DNA from: Thermohalobaculum sp039184865
GTDB lineage: Bacteria > Pseudomonadota > Alphaproteobacteria > Rhodobacterales > Rhodobacteraceae
Direction: 5' to 3'
DNA: 64,000 nt
Assembly (NCBI GenBank): GCA_039184865.1
Contig: JBCDAV010000011.1
Span: forward strand, 103,214 to 167,213
Within the stretch, counting starts at the first letter, position 1. Every line of letters begins with the position of its first letter. Below are positions 17,040 to 26,638 of this stretch, piece after piece. The notes below the pieces were generated by a model. That model searched no databases. It saw nothing but the letters and a program-made list of their open reading frames with translations, and was not told the DNA's origin. The translations under genes and the position numbers were made by a program.

Positions 17040-20000
17040 TCAGGCAGCGTCATCCCTGGAGGCCGCGGGCGCGGCTTCGCTTCGTCTCAGTCTAAGCTTG
17101 AGTTGCTCGGCAAGGCGTTTGGTCGCCCGACGGGTCAAGATCGGGCGGGACGGAGGCCCAAGCGCACTCGATGGATCGCTTGCCAATCCTGGAAGAACGC
17201 GCCGTATTTCGGAGCGTGAAGCGGCCGAAAACGTGGAAAGTATATAGCTTCCCGGGCGGAAGCTTTCGGTCATGGCACCTTCTGCAAACAAGATCGCATG
17301 GTGATCGAGTAGCAGGGCATAATACGTAATGCTCTTCCGTCCGATCATGACCCGGATACCTGCAAGTTCGGTCAAGCCTTTGGCCAAACCGAGAAACTGC
17401 TGCCCCGTTTCGTCCTCCAGCACCATGCGATGCTGCGGCGAGACCACAAGACGGTTGCGGGGAAGGCCAGGACCAAGCGCACCGGCCTTGATCTCGACCG
17501 GTTTGTCCTTGGCGGTTCGCGGATTGGCCGGACGGCTGAAGTCAATGTCGCGGCGTCCAATCCAGATCAGCGGTTGCGCACCTCGATCTGCCGTCAGCAC
17601 AAGATCGCCGACGCGCAGGTCCTCGACGAGGCGCTCTCCCATCGGGGTCCGTATTTTCGTGCCGGGCGCAAAGCATGGCGGCACACCCATCGACACCAGC
17701 GAGGCAAATTGCGTCGCCGTGGTCGAGGTGTCGACGGTACCATCGGGAACAGCAATACTCTCGCCATTCGGGAAGGTCAGGATTTGATCGGAACCGCCGC
17801 CGCCCGTGACCACAACCTCGTCCGCAGTAACGGTCCCGCCACCACCGTCGGTCAGGGAAGTGACATCCAGGGTATCGCTGCCGGCAGTGAAGTCGGTGAT
17901 GACATCGGTGCCGTCGCCGCTTTGTACGAAGAACGTGTCGTTGCCGCTGCCGCCGGTCAGCGTATCGTTGCCCGCGCCACCGAGGATCAGATCGTCGCCG
18001 GCACCGCCAGTGATGGAGTCGGCAGCGGTGGATCCGAGCACAACGTCGTTGCCTGCGCCGCCGTCGATCGTGACTGCAGACGAATGCCCATTGAAGCTGA
18101 CGATATCGGCATTCGACGTCCCGACGATGTCTTCGATCTCCGCGAAGGTGAGCGTGTTGCTGCTATCGGTTGCTGTGCCCTGTTCGGATCCGGACGCCGT
18201 GACCGTGATACCGGTCGAGAGCCCGCTGAAGTCGAGAGTGTCCGAGTCCGTGCCGCCTTCGCCGCCGTAAATGACGTCGTTTCCGAAGCCATCTTCCAGA
18301 ACGACCGTGTCGCGGCCGTCTCCTCCATAAATCTCGTCGTCACCGCTGCCACCGTGGAGCGTATCGTCCCCGGAACCACCGGAGATGCTGTCATTGCCCG
18401 CGCCGCCGAAAACCGTGTCGTCTGCCGAACCCGCATCTACCTGATCGTTTCCGTCACCGCCGTAGATCGTATCTTCGCTGAAGTTGCCACCGGTCTCGGC
18501 GATGGTGTCGTTCCCATCACCGGCGTAGACGATGTCGTCACCTTGCTCGCCATCGATCAGGTCATCGCCGTTTCCCGCATAGATGGTGTCGTCTCCGTTG
18601 CCGGCATCGATCGAGTCGGCTCCGTCGGCACCGTAAATCTCGTCGTTGCCATTGCCGCCGAACATCGTGTCGTTGCCGATGCCCCCGTCCAACTCGTCAT
18701 TGCCAGCCCCGCCGAAGAGCAAGTCCTCGTCTTCGCCGCCGAAAAGCGCATCGTTTCCGTCGCCGCCGTAAAGCGTGTCGTCGCCCAGCGAGGCCACAAT
18801 GCTGTCGTCACCGGCGCCGCCGAACAACGTATCGTTTCCGGCGGAGTTCGTGAGGACATCGTCGCCAACGCCGCCGAACAGCGTGTCATTGCCGATACCG
18901 GTCGAGAGCGTGTCGTTTCCCTCGCCGCCATAAATCACGTCCGACCCGTCGCCGCCCGCGGCCGAGTCGTTGCCTGTTCCAGCGATTATGGTGTCGTTTC
19001 CGGCGCCACCATCGACGGTGTCGTTGCCCTCGGCGGCGTAGACGAGGTCATCGCCGGCGCCAGCGTCCATTGAGTCGTCGTCGGCTGTGGGTTCGATCTC
19101 TTCGAAGCGCACGGCGTCCACGGCAAAGGTCGCGTTGCCGACCTCGGACCAGATGAAGAGCCGGTCGTGGGCCTCGTCCAGCGTCCCTCTGAATTCGAAG
19201 AACTGCCAGTCATTGGTCGCTGTCACGGTGTTCGAGACGAACTCCTGCGGCCCGCCGAGACCGGACTGGTAACTGAGCGTCAGCTCCTGATCGGGGCCGT
19301 CGGTCCTTGCCCAGAAACTCAGCCGGTACTCCGCCCCGACATTGAGCGTATCCGTGTCCACGTCGAGGCGCACGCCCCCGAAGTTTCCTGCGTCTTCCGT
19401 ATTGTCGGACGTGAACACCAGAGCGGTATTGCCGGTTGGCGAGCCGAGACTGTCGTTCACGGCAAACGTCGAGTCCTGGTACTGTGTGACGCCGGACAGG
19501 TCGTCGAAGTCTTCGGACACGGCTGTCGAGACGGCGTCGGTCCCGTCCGATCCCATGAGCGTGTCATCGCCCGCGCCGGTCTGTATCGTATCGTTTCCGA
19601 AGCCGCCGCGGATAAAGGCGGTGTCGTCTCCCGCCGTGATGCTGTCGTTGCCTTGGCCGCCGTCGAGAATGTTCTCTCCGGCGGTGTCGGTCAGAACGTC
19701 GTCGCCAGCGCCACCGTAGAGCGCGTCGTTTCCGGCACCTCCATCAAGACTGTCTGCTCCGCCACCGCCGCTCAGTGCGTCGTCGTCATTGTTGCCGTAG
19801 AGAGAGTCTCCGTCATCGCCACCGAACAACCGGTCGGCCCCGTCGCCCCCTGCGAGCGTATCCGTCCCGCTCCCACCGAAAAGGGTGTCGTCCGAGCCGT
19901 CATCGTCGCCCATGACGGTGTCACCGGAACTCGCTGTCGCGCCATCATAGCCGAGCAGCATGTCATTGCCCGAGCCACCGAAGATCGTGTCGTTGCCGTC

Positions 20001-20108
20001 GCGGCCCTCGACATTGTCGCTTCCGTCTCCGGCGTAGATCTCATCGCCAACCGTGCCGTCGGTTCCGGCTACGAAGTCGTCGCCGCTGCTTCCGTTCACC
20101 GTCGCCAT
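17040..20108 (-). CDS. RTX repeat protein with jelly-roll-like insert and C-terminal Hint domain
   Basis: 1022-aa predicted secreted protein. RTX repeats fill about residues 5-190. A non-repeat beta-rich segment at about 195-345 (YRLSFWARTDG, WQFFEFRGTLD, FAVDAVRFEE) resembles a carbohydrate-binding jelly roll. RTX repeats resume at about 345-620 and again near 690-750. A Hint domain starts at CFAPGTKIRTP (about residue 825) with SPQHRMVL further on; Hint domains are self-processing modules of the hedgehog/intein fold common at the end of RTX proteins in Rhodobacteraceae. No signal peptide, consistent with type I export. Paralogue of the gene at 30885-33353, with which it shares the N-terminal ATVNGS start and the Hint region. 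Confidence 0.88.
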   Translation of the reverse strand: MATVNGSSGDDFVAGTDGTVGDEIYAGDGSDNVEGRDGNDTIFGGSGNDMLLGYDGATASSGDTVMGDDDGSDDTLFGGSGTDTLAGGDGADRLFGGDDGDSLYGNNDDDALSGGGGADSLDGGAGNDALYGGAGDDVLTDTAGENILDGGQGNDSITAGDDTAFIRGGFGNDTIQTGAGDDTLMGSDGTDAVSTAVSEDFDDLSGVTQYQDSTFAVNDSLGSPTGNTALVFTSDNTEDAGNFGGVRLDVDTDTLNVGAEYRLSFWARTDGPDQELTLSYQSGLGGPQEFVSNTVTATNDWQFFEFRGTLDEAHDRLFIWSEVGNATFAVDAVRFEEIEPTADDDSMDAGAGDDLVYAAEGNDTVDGGAGNDTIIAGTGNDSAAGGDGSDVIYGGEGNDTLSTGIGNDTLFGGVGDDVLTNSAGNDTLFGGAGDDSIVASLGDDTLYGGDGNDALFGGEDEDLLFGGAGNDELDGGIGNDTMFGGNGNDEIYGADGADSIDAGNGDDTIYAGNGDDLIDGEQGDDIVYAGDGNDTIAETGGNFSEDTIYGGDGNDQVDAGSADDTVFGGAGNDSISGGSGDDTLHGGSGDDEIYGGDGRDTVVLEDGFGNDVIYGGEGGTDSDTLDFSGLSTGITVTASGSEQGTATDSSNTLTFAEIEDIVGTSNADIVSFNGHSSAVTIDGGAGNDVVLGSTAADSITGGAGDDLILGGAGNDTLTGGSGNDTFFVQSGDGTDVITDFTAGSDTLDVTSLTDGGGGTVTADEVVVTGGGGSDQILTFPNGESIAVPDGTVDTSTTATQFASLVSMGVPPCFAPGTKIRTPMGERLVEDLRVGDLVLTADRGAQPLIWIGRRDIDFSRPANPRTAKDKPVEIKAGALGPGLPRNRLVVSPQHRMVLEDETGQQFLGLAKGLTELAGIRVMIGRKSITYYALLLDHHAILFAEGAMTESFRPGSYILSTFSAASRSEIRRVLPGLASDPSSALGPPSRPILTRRATKRLAEQLKLRLRRSEAAPAASRDDAA
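18290..19080 (-). repeat. RTX repeat block 2 of the large RTX-Hint gene
   Basis: About 790 bases of near-27-base units encoding GGxGNDxLxxG-type nonapeptides on the minus strand. The regular DNA produces a long meaningless ORF on the opposite strand. Confidence 0.8.
19550..20070 (-). repeat. RTX repeat block 1 of the large RTX-Hint gene
   Basis: N-terminal set of glycine/aspartate nonapeptide units on the minus strand, separated from block 2 by the beta-rich non-repeat insert. Confidence 0.8.
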
Positions 20109-20265
20109 AAGCGCTTTCCCGGCTCATGCTGAATTGCCGGGGCAGCTTCGCCGCGTTCGGTTTCGGTCTGATTAAGATGCCGATTACCATGATGGTTCGC
20201 GCACCGCAGGAAGCGTTGTCATCGCCTCGCCGGTGGACGCCGTCGCCTGTCCCGTAATCTCGAAC

Positions 20266-20706
20266 TCAGGTAATCTCGCGATCGCCGGAGTCCGATGCCT
20301 GATCAGTCGCGCCACGCGCGACCGCGATATCTCGCCTCACGCGATCCAGAACGGAAAGCAGTTCATCGACACTGATCGGCTTTGTCAGAACACCCACAAT
20401 GTCGAAATCGTCGGCTTCCGCAATGAGGCGCGCGGTCATTGCGTGGACTGACGGACCGCCCGTCACGAAGCAGATAGGCGATCTGGTCTCGTTCTCGCGG
20501 AGTTTCAGCACCGTCTCGATGCCGTCCATTTCAGGCATCGTGATATCCAGCATGATGAGGTCCGCGCTATCGGCGTCCGACAGAGCCTGCATCAGATCGA
20601 AACCGTTCGGACATTCGGTGACCTCCCAGTCGACACCTTCGGCGACACGCCTGACATAGGTTCTGAACGCGTCGTTATCGTCGGCAATGTAGAGACGTTC
20701 GGCCAT
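20266..20706 (-). CDS. single-domain response regulator (REC)
   Basis: 146-aa stand-alone receiver domain. Acidic pocket Asp9-Asp10, phospho-acceptor Asp54 (LIMLDITMP), Thr82 (FVTGG) and Lys109 (LTKPIS) are all present, so it should be phosphorylated. It has no output domain and probably passes phosphate on or acts by protein contact, CheY/DivK-like. Starts at 20706 (MAERL) or 20718 (MKLT); neither has a strong ribosome site. The frame upstream to 20823 lacks family sequence. Lies divergent from the hybrid kinase at 21482, its likely partner. Confidence 0.85.
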   Translation of the reverse strand: MAERLYIADDNDAFRTYVRRVAEGVDWEVTECPNGFDLMQALSDADSADLIMLDITMPEMDGIETVLKLRENETRSPICFVTGGPSVHAMTARLIAEADDFDIVGVLTKPISVDELLSVLDRVRRDIAVARGATDQASDSGDREIT

Positions 20707-20718
20707 CGTTAACTTCAT

Positions 20719-21481
20719 CTTGTCGCGGTGCGCTTGCGGCCGTGTCGTAGCTGTAACCAATAAATTAAGTCTGAGCGACCGCGCGCCCGCAAGAAGTATG
20801 TTTGAAAATTGCTTCATCTGCAATTGCTCAAGTCTAGATCGTCGTCATCCGACCCAGCTCGATGGCTTCGACAATCGTTTTCAGATCATAAAATTTGCGG
20901 CTAACCAATTCATAAAACTCGAGTTAATTCTTTGCAAAATAAGAAATGGACGACGGAGCGTGGGGTAATGAGAGTCTTCAATTTGTTCTCGCCCGGTGTC
21001 CTGATGATTACGCTATCTTCTGTTCCGGAACCCGCGATGTTCCGCCAATGCGCACGGATTGGAGACGTTTCGGGTTCGCGTTGCGATCTCCCGGAGGCAT
21101 GACTTGAAGCCCGGGGTGGATCACAGAGTGTTTGAGGACATCGACCTCGAGAGAAGATGGACAGACACACTTTGACTGGATGGGGCAATCGGGTTCGAAG
21201 GCGTTTGCCGGACTGAGCGTCTTAAGCGTCCCGGCGCTTTGGAAAGAAGGATCGGGGCTTCAGCCTTGAACAAGTTCAGGATCAGCACTGCGGTACCCGG
21301 CTCGATCGTCACGGATGCACTGATCTCCCTGAAACGGCGCGGCAGAAAAACATGCGCGCTGCGGCGTAGCGGTTCGGACGATTAAACTTCGGGTCTACGC
21401 TCCAGAACTCGGATCGAACGTTTACTAACCGTGCGCGATCTGGCAGCAAAAAAAAGTGAACGTTATCGAAGAAGAATAACG
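20719..21481. other. long intergenic region between response regulator and hybrid kinase
   Basis: 763 bases with only short ORFs lacking family features or ribosome sites. It must hold both divergent promoters; no clear operator, RNA gene or repeat was recognised. Confidence 0.5.
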
Positions 21482-23722
21482 GTGAAAAATCGAATCCTTG
21501 GCTGGCTGATTGCCGCCATTGCCCTCGCAATGGCCTTGGTGGCCGTGATGGTCGTCTATGCAATGCTAAGCGAGCAGGAAAGCCACGCGGAGAGATTTGA
21601 CGCGCCGGTCACGCAGTATGCAGCGCAAGTCGATTACAAGCTTCTGGTCTTGATGGATCATGTTGATCGGTTCGGCGCCGCTGATCCGGAGGTTTCGCGC
21701 GCAGACGTTTTAGCGCGGATCGAACTTCTCCGGAGTTGGATCGATACCGACGGCCGCGCCGGGCGGACAGCGCGTTATCTGGAACTCGACGGGGCCGGAG
21801 ACATGCTGAAAAGGCTCGGCAGCGAACTGGAGCTCTTGGAGTCCGAGATAGGCACGCTCCAGCGCGGCGATCACGAAACGGCTCACGTGTTGAAAGAAGG
21901 GTTCCGTGGGCTGCTCGCGGAAACGCATCGTGTTGCGATTGAGGCGATTGCGTATGATGCGGCGGTTGAGGAGCGGTACCGCATGCACCATGCGTGGCAG
22001 GTGCGCCTGACCCTCGGTCTGATCGCCGGTACTTTGATCTTTGGATTTCTCAGTATTTTCCGATTCTGGTCGGGTCAGCGCGAGGTCGAAGCCGCCGCCT
22101 CCTCGTTGGAAGCCAGGATCGCCGAACGCACACGGGATCTCGAACACGCGAAGACCGAACTCGAAGCACAGATCCGGAACCGCGAGCAGGATGCGAAGGA
22201 GTTGCAGGAGCGCGGCGAGCGCCTGACCCAGGCCGCGCGGCTCGCCAAGCTCGGCTACTACATCTGGGACGCAGTCGAGGAAAAGTGCGAGTACTGTTCC
22301 GAGCAGCATGCCCGAACGCATGGTGTCTCGCCCGAGGAGTTCCTGAAACGATCAAGCAACAACATGACCTTTGTGCATCCCGACGATGCCGACCTGGTTC
22401 GAGAGAAGTTGCGCGAGGTTCGTAACGGAAATATCGTGATCTTCGACCATCGCGTGAACACGCCGAATGGGGTGAACCATGTCCGCGAGATCGTGCGGCC
22501 GATCTTCGATGACGCCGGCCGGGTCGTGAAGGAAATCGCGTCGTCAATCGATATCACCGAGAATTACATCACCGAGCGTAAGCTCCAGCAGGCGCAGCGA
22601 CTTGAAAGCCTCGGCAAACTCACCGGCGGTGTTGCACACGACTTCAACAATCTGCTCGCCGTCGCACTTGGCAATCTCGACATTCTGAGGCGCGGCGAGA
22701 CTGACAGCCTAAAGATAGAACTGCTCGATGACGCGCTCTCAGCCGTCTATCGCGGACGCGACCTGACGCGAACGATGCTCGCATTCGCGCGGCGCGCGCA
22801 TCTAGAGCCGAAACCGCTCAATCTGAACTCTGTGGTTCAGTCTCTCGAGGGCATGATCAGGCGGCTTCTTCCTGCCACGATCTCCTTCGAGACCTCTCTC
22901 GCTGCAAGCCCGTGGAATGTGGCCGTCGATCGTAGCGCAATCGAAAGTGCAATCGTGAACCTTGTCGTCAATGCAAAGGACGCAATGGCGGATGGCGGCA
23001 GTCTCACAATCGAAGTCTCGAATATGCGGATCGATGACGATTACATTCGGACGCGCGGGGAGGATGTCGAACCGGGCCGGTATGTCCTGCTTGCGGTGAC
23101 GGATACAGGAGAGGGCATTGCTGGAAACGATCTGGAGAAGATTTACGAGCCGTTCTTTTCGACGAAGGATCTGGCGACGAACTCAGGGCTCGGTCTCTCG
23201 ATGGTCGAAGGTTTTGTTCGTCAGAGCAACGGGGTTCTGCGCGTCTACAGCGAACCCGGCGTCGGAACGACGTTCAAGATGTACTTCCCGTCGTCTGACC
23301 CGGCTGGTGCGCGGGAAACGGCGGTTGATCGGTCCGAGGAGATCGAGAATGATCGCGTCGGTGCCCGTCTTCTCCTTGTCGAGGACGATGAACTCGTTCG
23401 CCGGACGCTGATGCGACAACTTCTCAAGGAGGGCTTTCATGTTGTCGAGGCACAGGACAGCGCGAGTGCCGAGCAGGCGTTCAAGACCAAGGGGCCATTC
23501 GATGCACTTATCACTGATATCGTGATGCCGGGCGATCTACAGGGCCCGGCGCTCGCTAAGCGCCTCCGCGGCTTCGACAGCGAACTTGGCGTGATCTTCA
23601 TGTCGGGCTATCCGCAGGAAGCGGCAGTCCATGGCAATGGGTTACGTCCGGAGGATCTGCGTCTCATGAAACCGGTTGCGCGCTCGGAACTTCTTCAGGC
23701 GATAGGTCGGATACTGAACTGA
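21482..23722 (+). CDS. hybrid sensor histidine kinase (PAS-HisKA-HATPase-REC)
   Basis: 746-aa membrane kinase. Two transmembrane helices (about residues 6-30 and 180-200) frame a periplasmic helical sensor region; a coiled coil and a PAS domain (about 235-360, WDAVEEKCEYCSEQHARTHG) follow. The H-box GGVAHDFNNLL has phospho-accepting His386. N-box NLVVNAKDAM, DTGEGI and SGLGLSMVEG mark the ATPase, and a receiver domain ends the protein (LLLVEDDELV, DIVMPG). GTG 21482 (after GAAGAAG) gives the membrane helix at the N-terminus; GTG 21431 is the longer alternative. Probably signals to the adjacent single-domain regulator. Confidence 0.88.
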   Translation: MKNRILGWLIAAIALAMALVAVMVVYAMLSEQESHAERFDAPVTQYAAQVDYKLLVLMDHVDRFGAADPEVSRADVLARIELLRSWIDTDGRAGRTARYLELDGAGDMLKRLGSELELLESEIGTLQRGDHETAHVLKEGFRGLLAETHRVAIEAIAYDAAVEERYRMHHAWQVRLTLGLIAGTLIFGFLSIFRFWSGQREVEAAASSLEARIAERTRDLEHAKTELEAQIRNREQDAKELQERGERLTQAARLAKLGYYIWDAVEEKCEYCSEQHARTHGVSPEEFLKRSSNNMTFVHPDDADLVREKLREVRNGNIVIFDHRVNTPNGVNHVREIVRPIFDDAGRVVKEIASSIDITENYITERKLQQAQRLESLGKLTGGVAHDFNNLLAVALGNLDILRRGETDSLKIELLDDALSAVYRGRDLTRTMLAFARRAHLEPKPLNLNSVVQSLEGMIRRLLPATISFETSLAASPWNVAVDRSAIESAIVNLVVNAKDAMADGGSLTIEVSNMRIDDDYIRTRGEDVEPGRYVLLAVTDTGEGIAGNDLEKIYEPFFSTKDLATNSGLGLSMVEGFVRQSNGVLRVYSEPGVGTTFKMYFPSSDPAGARETAVDRSEEIENDRVGARLLLVEDDELVRRTLMRQLLKEGFHVVEAQDSASAEQAFKTKGPFDALITDIVMPGDLQGPALAKRLRGFDSELGVIFMSGYPQEAAVHGNGLRPEDLRLMKPVARSELLQAIGRILN

Positions 23723-23899
23723 ACGTCGAGGTCGTGTCTTTTCGCGGTGTTCTTGATCAAAGTTTTCAGTGCCGGTGAGGGTTGGTAACGACCAAACAAT
23801 CCATCGCAACGCAATAACTCTGCGCCGTTCAATCGACTGTCAGGATTTGACCCGCTGCGTCGAATTTTCAATCCGGCAAAGTGGTTCTCGTCAGAGAGC

Positions 23900-24130
23900 C
23901 AAAAGTGCAGATACGTAGAGGATGTCGTCGTCTTCGATGGGGTTGATGCGGTGCTTTCAGCCGGGAATGCACGGGACGATGCCCTTGTCGTACAGCGCCT
24001 CGTGGTACCAGTTGCAGTCGTAACTTCTGTCAGCGATCAGGGTATTGGCGCCCGGTAGCGCCGTCAGCATCGCCCGTTCGCCGCGATAATCGCTGATCTG
24101 CCCTCGGTCAGCAGGGCCTCCCGACGTCGA
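23900..24130 (-). pseudogene. remnant of an IS5-family transposase
   Basis: Translating the minus strand from 24130 gives a run of about 58 residues containing GQISDYRGERAML, ALPGA, ADRSYDCNWY and KGIVPCIPG, the DDE-domain core of IS5-family transposases (second catalytic Asp in ADRxYD). It is interrupted by an in-frame TGA directly after CIPG and has no N-terminal third or C-terminal Glu region, so it is dead. No terminal inverted repeats were recognised. The upstream part of this gap (23723-23899) holds nothing recognisable. Confidence 0.8.
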
Positions 24131-24225
24131 CTTCAGAAATGGGTGAGCGCATTTCGACCACGACTATCCCCCAACAAAACTTTTATCATCTGATCAAAAA
24201 ACTTGACGCGGAGCCAAGCCTCGGT

Positions 24226-24240
24226 CCTGATCAGATCAGG
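24226..24240. promoter_or_regulatory. perfect palindrome overlapping the cofG ribosome binding site
   Basis: CCTGATCAGATCAGG is a perfect inverted repeat about a central A; its last bases AGG begin the AGGAGG ribosome site (24238-24243). Another TGATCA lies at 24191-24196. A protein bound here could block the promoter or initiation for the F420 operon. Role inferred. Confidence 0.5.
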
Positions 24241-24254
24241 AGGCATGGACACGA

Positions 24255-25382
24255 ATGACAATCGACCGGGCGATACTTTCGGCACCGCTCGACCAGCTCA
24301 TGGCTGAGGCGCAGCAGATCAGGGATACCCATTGGGGACGCGTGATGACTTACTCGCGCAAGGTCTTCGTGCCGCTCACCAACATGTGCCGCGACACCTG
24401 CGGATATTGCACGTTCGTGAAGGATCCGGCCTCGCCAGAAGCAAATATCCTTACCCCCGATCAGGTTCTAGCGATGGCCAAGCGCGGTGAAGCCAGCGGT
24501 TGCAAGGAACTGCTCTTCAGCCTCGGCGAAAAGCCGGAGCTTCGCTACGACGCTGCCAGGTCTGGGCTCGCCCGGCTGGGCCACGATCGGATGACCGCGT
24601 ACCTCGCGGACATGTGCGCGCTCGTCCTGCGCGAGACGAGCCTGTTGCCCCATGTGAACGCAGGTACTCTGGACGACGATGAGATCGAGCATCTTCGCCC
24701 TGTGTCGGCATCGATGGGCATGATGCTCGAAACGATCAGCCGTCGGTTGAACAGAAAGGGTGCCGCTCACTATGCTTGTCCGGATAAGACCCCGGTGCAG
24801 CGACTGCGCACCCTGGAGCGTGCGGGATCGCGACGTGTTCCCTTTACCACCGGTTTGCTGATCGGTATTGGCGAGAGTTGGGACGAACGGGTCGATGCGC
24901 TGGAGGCCATCCAAAAGGTTCACGCGCGCCACGGTCACATTCAGGAAGTGATCATCCAGAACTTTCGTTCGAAGCCCGGCATAGCGATGGAGCATCATCC
25001 TGAGCCGACGCTGGAAGACATGCTTCGAACCGTTGCCGCGGCGCGGATCATCTTGAGCCCGGAGATCAGCGTTCAGGCGCCGCCCAACCTCAGCGCCCGT
25101 CACATCGCTTACCTGGACGCCGGCATCAATGACTGGGGTGGTATCTCGCCCGTGACCATTGACTTCATCAACCCGGAACGGGAATGGCCCGAAATCCGGA
25201 CTCTTGCCGCTTCATGCGCGCAGGCGGGGTTCACCCTGCAAGAGCGTTTGACCGTCTATCCGCGCTTTCTCGAGGCGCGGGATATTTTCGTAGATGCCAG
25301 CTTGCATGCCAGTCTTACGAACCTGTCGCGCGAGGATCATCTCGCGCGGGCGCAGTTTTTGGAAACCGAGCCATGCAGTTGA
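24255..25382 (+). CDS. cofG: FO synthase subunit 1, CofG (radical SAM)
   Basis: 375-aa radical SAM enzyme; together with CofH it makes FO (7,8-didemethyl-8-hydroxy-5-deazariboflavin), the chromophore of coenzyme F420, from tyrosine and the riboflavin precursor. The cluster motif is Cys45-x3-Cys49-x2-Cys52 (NMCRDTCGYCTF); downstream CofG segments include ISPVTIDFINPEREWP. AGGAGG lies 11 bases before ATG 24255. First gene of the F420 operon; its end overlaps cofH by 10 bases. CofG and CofH are separate here, not fused as in actinobacterial FbiC. Confidence 0.95.
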   Translation: MTIDRAILSAPLDQLMAEAQQIRDTHWGRVMTYSRKVFVPLTNMCRDTCGYCTFVKDPASPEANILTPDQVLAMAKRGEASGCKELLFSLGEKPELRYDAARSGLARLGHDRMTAYLADMCALVLRETSLLPHVNAGTLDDDEIEHLRPVSASMGMMLETISRRLNRKGAAHYACPDKTPVQRLRTLERAGSRRVPFTTGLLIGIGESWDERVDALEAIQKVHARHGHIQEVIIQNFRSKPGIAMEHHPEPTLEDMLRTVAAARIILSPEISVQAPPNLSARHIAYLDAGINDWGGISPVTIDFINPEREWPEIRTLAASCAQAGFTLQERLTVYPRFLEARDIFVDASLHASLTNLSREDHLARAQFLETEPCS

Positions 25383-26638
25383 CGGCTAAGGACGTTGAGG
25401 ATCGCTGCCGGAGAGGCCTGCAAGACCGTCTCGGTCGCGCAACGCCACCTGTCAGGCGAATTCTTGAGCGTTCGCTTCACGGGCGGGAGGTTTCCGTCTC
25501 CGAAGGCGTTGCCCTCTTCGATGCCGCAGGGCCGGATATGGAGGCGGTCTTCGCTATCGCTGATAGGTTGCGGGAGCGGACCAATGGCAACCTCGTGTCC
25601 TTCGTCGTGAACCGCAACATCAATTTCACGAACATCTGCTACATGGGCTGCCGGTTTTGCGGGTTCTCGAAGAGGAAAGAAGACCTCGCCGCCGAGTGGC
25701 TCTCAACCGCTGAGGTGGTTGCCCGCGCCGAGGAAGCCTGGGCGCGCGGGGCAACCGAAGTCTGCATTCAGGGCGGTCTCCATCCGGATCTTCCTGGCAC
25801 GTTCTACCGGGACATCGTTCGGTCGATAAAATCTGCGCTGCCAGAGATGCATATCCATGCCTTCTCGCCGTTTGAGATCTGGTATGGCGCGGCCAAAACC
25901 AGGCTCTCTTACAAGAACTTCCTGCAGGATCTTAAGGATTGCGGCCTCGGCTCGATGCCTGGCACGGCGGCAGAAATCCTCGACACGGAAGTCCGCAGAA
26001 AACTTACGAAAAACAAACTGAGTGCCGAGCGTTGGGTCGAGATCGTAACCACGGCCCACGAGGTTGGAATTCCGACGTCGGCGACGATTATGTACGGCCA
26101 TGTGGACGCCCCGTCCCAGTGGGCCACGCATCTCGCCTTGCTGCGAGATATCCAGAAGAAAACTGGCGGGTTTACCGAGCTTGTTCCGCTGAGTTTCGTT
26201 CATACGGAGAGCCCGTTGTACAAGGACAATCCCGAGGAGGTGCGCCCGGGGCCGACCGCTCGCGAGGTCGATCTTATGCACGCCGTGGCCCGGATCATGC
26301 TGCACGGCTGGATCGACAATATTCAGGTCAGTTGGACAAAGCTGGGAGCGGAGCGGGCGAGACAGATGCTATCCCGGGGCGTCAATGATGTTGGCGGTAC
26401 TCTGATGAATGAAAGCATCTCGCGCGCGGCCGGCTCGAAGCACGGTCAGGAGATCACAGCAAAGGAGTTGTGCGATCTGATCCGGTCGGCGGGCCGGGTG
26501 CCGAAGCGCCGCGACACGGTCTACGGCACTGTAGAGGTCTTCGAGCACCATGATCCTGTGGAGCTTGCGCCGCTGGTCGCGCGCCAGGGTGCTGAGCCGC
26601 TCGACTTCCTCGCCATGTTCCCAGAGGTGCGCCCGTGA
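25373..26638 (+). CDS. cofH: FO synthase subunit 2, CofH (radical SAM)
   Basis: 421-aa radical SAM enzyme that works with CofG to build FO. The motif is Cys89-x3-Cys93-x2-Cys96 (NICYMGCRFC). Family marks include CIQGGLHPD, HAFSPFEI and the C-terminal GGTLMNESISRAAG. ATG 25373 lies inside the end of cofG (10-base overlap), so the longer frame to 25184 is not the true start. The stop overlaps the GTG of cofD by four bases. Confidence 0.95.
   Translation: MQLTAKDVEDRCRRGLQDRLGRATPPVRRILERSLHGREVSVSEGVALFDAAGPDMEAVFAIADRLRERTNGNLVSFVVNRNINFTNICYMGCRFCGFSKRKEDLAAEWLSTAEVVARAEEAWARGATEVCIQGGLHPDLPGTFYRDIVRSIKSALPEMHIHAFSPFEIWYGAAKTRLSYKNFLQDLKDCGLGSMPGTAAEILDTEVRRKLTKNKLSAERWVEIVTTAHEVGIPTSATIMYGHVDAPSQWATHLALLRDIQKKTGGFTELVPLSFVHTESPLYKDNPEEVRPGPTAREVDLMHAVARIMLHGWIDNIQVSWTKLGAERARQMLSRGVNDVGGTLMNESISRAAGSKHGQEITAKELCDLIRSAGRVPKRRDTVYGTVEVFEHHDPVELAPLVARQGAEPLDFLAMFPEVRP

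Noticed and set aside
17430..19073. 547-codon plus-strand ORF across the RTX gene
   Set aside because: It is antisense to the RTX repeats; the regular codon pattern of the repeats keeps the opposite frame open. Valine/alanine-rich product without domains.
18290..20070. Regular repeats that could suggest a CRISPR array
   Set aside because: The units are in-phase coding nonapeptides with no spacers of constant length and no cas genes nearby.
24245..24307. 20-codon ORF starting one base after AGGAGG, before cofG
   Set aside because: Ribosome site too close to its ATG, and the frame runs into cofG; the ATG at 24255 gives the true protein.
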